Shown here piece by piece: positions 61,005 to 64,000 of a stretch of DNA of 64,000 bases (position 1 is the stretch's first letter; each line of letters opens with the position of its first letter). The stretch lies in NCBI RefSeq assembly GCF_042920265.1, contig NZ_JBDQZI010000005.1, positions 1-64,000 of the forward strand, read 5' to 3'. Made by a program: the position numbers and the translations under genes. The notes under the pieces were generated by a model, which did not search any database, had not been told where the DNA came from, and saw nothing but the letters and a program-made list of their open reading frames with translations. Source of the DNA: Lysinibacillus_B sp042920265 (lineage in GTDB: Bacteria > Bacillota > Bacilli > Bacillales_A > Planococcaceae).

Positions 61005-61328
61005 GTGAATATGTCAGAAATTATAGTGATATTGCTCATATATAGTGGGTTGTTTATCTATTTTTTAATCTCATTTGATGTGAAGAATAAAAAGAAATCG
61101 CGTTTATTTCCCGCGAAATCTTTTTTAGCACTTGGGTTGTATATGCTGATGGTAAGTACAATTTGGGGCATGTATAAAGCAGAAGAATGGCAAATGAATG
61201 AACATAGTGGTTACCCACCCATATATTTAATGAATGAGGCGTTACTTTTAATTGTGGGTGTAAGTATTTATAGTATCCTTCTGTTTGTCATCATGACAGT
61301 ATTTAGAATGAAAAAACGTAAAGGATGA
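61005..61328 (+). CDS. Three-helix membrane protein of unknown function
   Basis: A 107-residue protein. GTG 61005 is eight bases behind AAGGAGAG, and an ATG at 60999 is too close to that site. Three helices: about 5-22, 42-58 and 82-102. The tail is basic (RMKKRKG). No family recognised. Confidence 0.65.
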   Translation: MNMSEIIVILLIYSGLFIYFLISFDVKNKKKSRLFPAKSFLALGLYMLMVSTIWGMYKAEEWQMNEHSGYPPIYLMNEALLLIVGVSIYSILLFVIMTVFRMKKRKG

Positions 61329-61510
61329 GAGGTCTAAATCGTTCATTTTTCAAAGTGAAATTTCAGTTTGTACGTTTTATGTATTTCAACAGGCAAGTAT
61401 GTAGACAGTGGATTGTTCACATAAAAACAAGAAGCATATTCGATTCAATATCAAATACGCCTCTTCATTGGGTGAAAAACAATAATGAAATAGAACATTT
61501 CGTACGTGTT

Positions 61511-61819
61511 TTAAAGCATTTTAAGTAGTGCATCTTTTCCAATCATCCCCGGATAAATGCCGATTGCTTCTGCTTCAATCGTAACGGACTCAAGTGGAGC
61601 CTCTAATAATTCCTCGATTGTTTTTACACCGACAGCACGACCTGCAAGGATTTTCCGATCTGCTAAGCGGCTATTTAAAAGCCCTACATCTAAAGCGCCA
61701 CACATAATATAACCGTTATCATTTGAAACGGTTAGCAACGTTGTTTTTGGTAAACGGACTGTAACAGCCATAAACGGTTGCCCTTGAATTTCGAGATGTT
61801 CAATCGAAACCACTGTCAT
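61511..61819 (-). CDS. yunC: YunC-family DUF1805 protein
   Basis: A protein of about 102 residues with the DUF1805 signature: TVRLPKTTLLTVSNDNGYIM, CGALDVGLLNSRLADRKILA and GVKTIEELLEAPLESV. Close to Bacillus YunC. AAGGA lies just before ATG 61819 (GTG 61813 is the alternative); the longer frame to 61906 is unlikely. The function is unknown. It is a single gene. Confidence 0.82.
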   Translation of the reverse strand: MTVVSIEHLEIQGQPFMAVTVRLPKTTLLTVSNDNGYIMCGALDVGLLNSRLADRKILAGRAVGVKTIEELLEAPLESVTIEAEAIGIYPGMIGKDALLKML

Positions 61820-62117
61820 CATTCCTTTCGCTCTATACATATGGCAAAAGGCCAAAAGATGTTCATTGTTAGCGAACCGTCTTATTCCAAAAGTTTTATT
61901 GTACATTAGGCAGCAGCTAATAAGCGTAAGCCTTCTTTTTTTGACGTTTTGCGCTACATTGTAGTCTCAATTACATTATTAGGTCCGTTCTGATAAATTA
62001 TAAAGTTATTCAAAAGATAATCAAATTGAGATTTTATACCATAATTTGTTATCATATATACTAAAATAAAAAAATTTCATATTCACCAGGGAATAGTTTG
62101 TTTAAATTTATAAAAAA

Positions 62118-62392
62118 TGGCTCATCACCGTAACTTGGGGTTGATTTCCGTTCCAAATTCATTTGCGACGAAAGCGTAGCGTCAGGAGCAGCTGGGCGCT
62201 TTTCGGGGGGCGTCCGATGAGCCGCTTCCCTCGCTCCGCTCAGTCCAGTGTCTCATCTAGGACGCTAATCCCCCAGGAAAATAATCTGTTCCGCAGTGAA
62301 GGGAACAGATTATTTCTGCATCGAAAGGCGTAGCCGTCAGATGCACTCGCCCAACCTCCACTCCAATCAACAAACACTTTATTTCATTAATA
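62118..62392 (-). repeat. Composite repeat, block B (inverted copy 2)
   Basis: The reverse complement of 33065-33270, with about 70 extra bases near 62275-62347 that include the hairpin AATAATCTGTTCC/GGAACAGATTATT. Apart from that it is nearly identical. Confidence 0.85.
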
Positions 62393-62395
62393 ATT

Positions 62396-62739
62396 AATTT
62401 ATGTAGAAGTAGGTAGCACACGGAACGGAGAGCGGTGACTCCAGCGGGGGAAGTGAGCAAAGGCTAAAGTCGCCACGTCCTGTTGCAACGCCTTTGTGAG
62501 CAACATCATGTTGCCCCGAGCTGAAGGCCCCGCAGGAAATTTATTTGCGCCTAAGCGTGCGTGACAGGAGCAGTGAGGGACGATAAAAGAGCGAAGGCTA
62601 AAACCGTCACGTCCTGTGCCAACACCTTCGTGACCAACATCGTGTTGGCCCGAGGAGACTGAAGCCATGCCCGCGGAAAGCATCCGCTCGGAGTGTAGTG
62701 TGCCATGTATAGGCAACCCCCGCTTTTGGTGATGAACCT
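62396..62739 (-). repeat. Composite repeat, block A (inverted copy 2)
   Basis: The reverse complement of 32595-32878, with a partial internal duplication near 62555-62655 of the AACATCATGTTG-type motif. It abuts block B' without the 190-base unique spacer seen in copy 1. Confidence 0.85.
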
Positions 62740-62758
62740 AAAAAATAGGAGGAAAAAG

Positions 62759-63343
62759 ATGAATTGCTATACTTATCAATCTCCCTATGTAAAAAGTGCA
62801 ACTGTCCAATTGGAAATTTTTGATGCAAGCAACGGAAAAATCGGTACTATTCAAAGACATTATAAAACTATTTTTCATAGTTTGTTTGACATGTTTTGTG
62901 GTCGACATAGTTTATTAGTTAGTTTTAAAGCTTTTGATGCTAGGGATATACAAGTAATAAAAACTTATAAAAAAAATTATTGGATTGCTAAGCCAGATTA
63001 TTATATTGAATTTTTAGAGGGAGAGTTAAAAGGGAGCATGTTTCACGCTTGTCAAAAAAACTTTGATGTACTTAATGCAGAATTTAAAATAATCAGCAGC
63101 AATATTGAAATACATACAAAAAAGTCCATAATGGACGGGGTTAAATTTTATGAAAATGGATATGAGATAGGAAGATGGCATAGTGTAATAAAAGAGAAAT
63201 TTAAAACTTATATAGAAGTAGAGGAAATAGCATCTATACAAGATCCTTTATTTTACGCCGTTTTAGGACAAATGCTTATTTTGTTGGTGACTAATTTTCT
63301 AATGCTAGAAAATAAAACACAGCCCGTTATGATGAACTCGTAA
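62759..63343 (+). CDS. Tubby C-terminal-like domain protein
   Basis: A 194-residue protein starting at ATG 62759 behind TAGGAGG; longer frames run into the repeat. It has the beta-rich layout of bacterial tubby-like/LURP-one proteins (SATVQLEIFDASNGKIGTIQ, then GRHSLLVSFKAFDARD, KKNYWIAKPDYYIEFLEGEL) and a C-terminal hydrophobic helix (LFYAVLGQMLILLVTNFLML). Such proteins may bind membrane lipids. Its promoter must lie inside the repeat or be lost. Confidence 0.62.
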   Translation: MNCYTYQSPYVKSATVQLEIFDASNGKIGTIQRHYKTIFHSLFDMFCGRHSLLVSFKAFDARDIQVIKTYKKNYWIAKPDYYIEFLEGELKGSMFHACQKNFDVLNAEFKIISSNIEIHTKKSIMDGVKFYENGYEIGRWHSVIKEKFKTYIEVEEIASIQDPLFYAVLGQMLILLVTNFLMLENKTQPVMMNS

Positions 63344-63915
63344 TAGAAAATCAAAAGAGAGATACTTGTTATAATAGGAAATTTAATTCCCTTATCAAAT
63401 AACGAAATTTTCGAAATATTTCCCCGGAAATGAACGATTTCATTTTCAATATGTAAAAAGTCGGGAATATTCGACGTTGCATAAAGCGAACGTATTTTTA
63501 AATAAGTAACTATATTTGTTAGTATGATAGGAAGCTACAGTTTACAGCCCCATGCCTACGGGAAGAGAGTAGTACTTATTATTTTCCTACGTATAGAAAT
63601 AATCAGTTCATCAGTAGGTGTGAAATAAAGTCTTTTTATGAGCTAACACGTATGAAAATTAGTATATAAAACCGAATAACTAGTGAATTGGCTGTATGCC
63701 ATATTTTGTACGGTAAAAAGTATGTTAAACTTTCAATGGTGTTGATTAACGAATGAAGCTGCGACTGATTTTGTGCAGCAGGACAAATTACATTATGTAA
63801 GTAACGGCTAGCATAAATATAATTCAATACATAGTAAAACAACTTTTTAATACAAAATGAATAATCAACAGTTACGTTTAAATTCAGTATAAAAAAAGGA
63901 ATAGGTAGGGCTAAT
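63344..63915. other. Intergenic region
   Basis: 570 AT-rich bases with no supported gene. No clear terminator or promoter is visible before the response regulator. Confidence 0.5.
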
Positions 63916-64000
63916 ATGAATCAAAAGGTACTAATTGTAGAAGATGATCGGCTATTCGCTACGATACTGAAAGATGCGGTGGAACAAGCTGGTTATGAAG
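63916..64000 (+). CDS. Response regulator, N-terminal part (runs off the window)
   Basis: The first 28 codons of a receiver-domain protein starting at ATG behind GGTAGGGCTAAT. The segment KVLIVEDDRLFATILKDAVE is the receiver beta1-alpha1 with the acidic Asp pair (EDD). The phosphorylated Asp and any output domain are outside the window. Confidence 0.85.
   Translation, partial: MNQKVLIVEDDRLFATILKDAVEQAGYE

Larger units (their letters stand above)
61907..62758. other. Intergenic region with the inverted composite repeat
   Basis: 850 bases. The first 200 are AT-rich and featureless. The rest is repeat block B' (62118-62392) and A' (62396-62739). The tubby-like gene starts 20 bases after it. 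Confidence 0.7.

Noticed and set aside
61325..61528. 67-codon frame overlapping the end of the three-helix membrane gene by ATGA
   Set aside because: Its 3' end runs into the converging yunC gene, it has no recognisable domain and no site of its own, so coupling alone does not support it.
62399..62828. Minus-strand frames in repeat block A'
   Set aside because: Same repeat in reverse; the frames match those in block A and show no start signal.

Overview
The window is 64 kb of low-GC chromosomal DNA from a Gram-positive, spore-forming member of the Bacillaceae/Planococcaceae. I would guess a Lysinibacillus or Solibacillus relative. The evidence is strong AGGAGG-type ribosome binding sites, frequent GTG/TTG starts, many U-tailed terminators, a T-box leader, a SigV/RsiV pair, Ctc/L25, YteA, YugN, YunC and YjcZ family proteins, the BpsA/BpsB polyketide pair, and a very large surface protein anchored by SLH domains. 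No complete prophage, insertion sequence, CRISPR array or rRNA operon is visible.

Layout. 0.2-10 kb: DJ-1/PfpI protein, alpha/beta hydrolase, FabZ, a beta-lactamase-fold serine hydrolase, a T-box-controlled methyltransferase, a TrmB regulator with a LysE exporter, and a MarR-rhodanese operon. 10.2-14.8 kb: a cobalamin riboswitch followed by a BtuC-BtuD-BtuF-like importer, a short siroheme-reductase-like protein and a membrane protein. 14.9-20.9 kb: Ctc/L25, a LytTR-DUF3021 regulatory pair with small membrane proteins, a second LysE protein, an M23 peptidase and an NdpA-like protein. 21-30.5 kb: a kinase-like protein, an LRR lipoprotein beside a decayed gene, zinc-ribbon and EcsC proteins, the lysozyme-responsive SigV-RsiV module, an acetyltransferase and tRNA-Val. 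30.5-39.6 kb: a gene-poor stretch with debris next to the tRNA, a polysaccharide deacetylase, a GC-rich composite repeat, a hotdog protein and a metallo-beta-lactamase protein flanking a palindromic operator, small membrane proteins and a kinase-like protein. 39.7-45.5 kb: three tandem tail-collar (Mdp-like) proteins and a 1397-residue SLH surface protein. 45.7-64 kb: acetyltransferase, YteA, a RodA/FtsW paralogue, thioesterase, an ABC exporter, Yip1, BpsA/BpsB, metallo-beta-lactamase proteins, a deleted alcohol dehydrogenase, YunC, the second, inverted copy of the composite repeat, a tubby-like protein and the start of a response regulator.

The most notable points are: (1) the tail-collar trio with the SLH protein, with no other phage genes around it; (2) a siroheme-reductase-like half protein downstream of a B12-riboswitch-controlled transporter; (3) a T-box leader with its own clean promoter in front of a methyltransferase rather than an aminoacyl-tRNA synthetase or amino acid gene; (4) a composite repeat present as inverted copies about 29 kb apart; (5) several newly decayed genes, three of which are restored by a one-base change in an A/T homopolymer; (6) a RodA-like gene whose ribosome binding site points at an ATT codon. 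Small genes of 36-58 codons at 16849, 31002, 35607 and 46228 are described as well.
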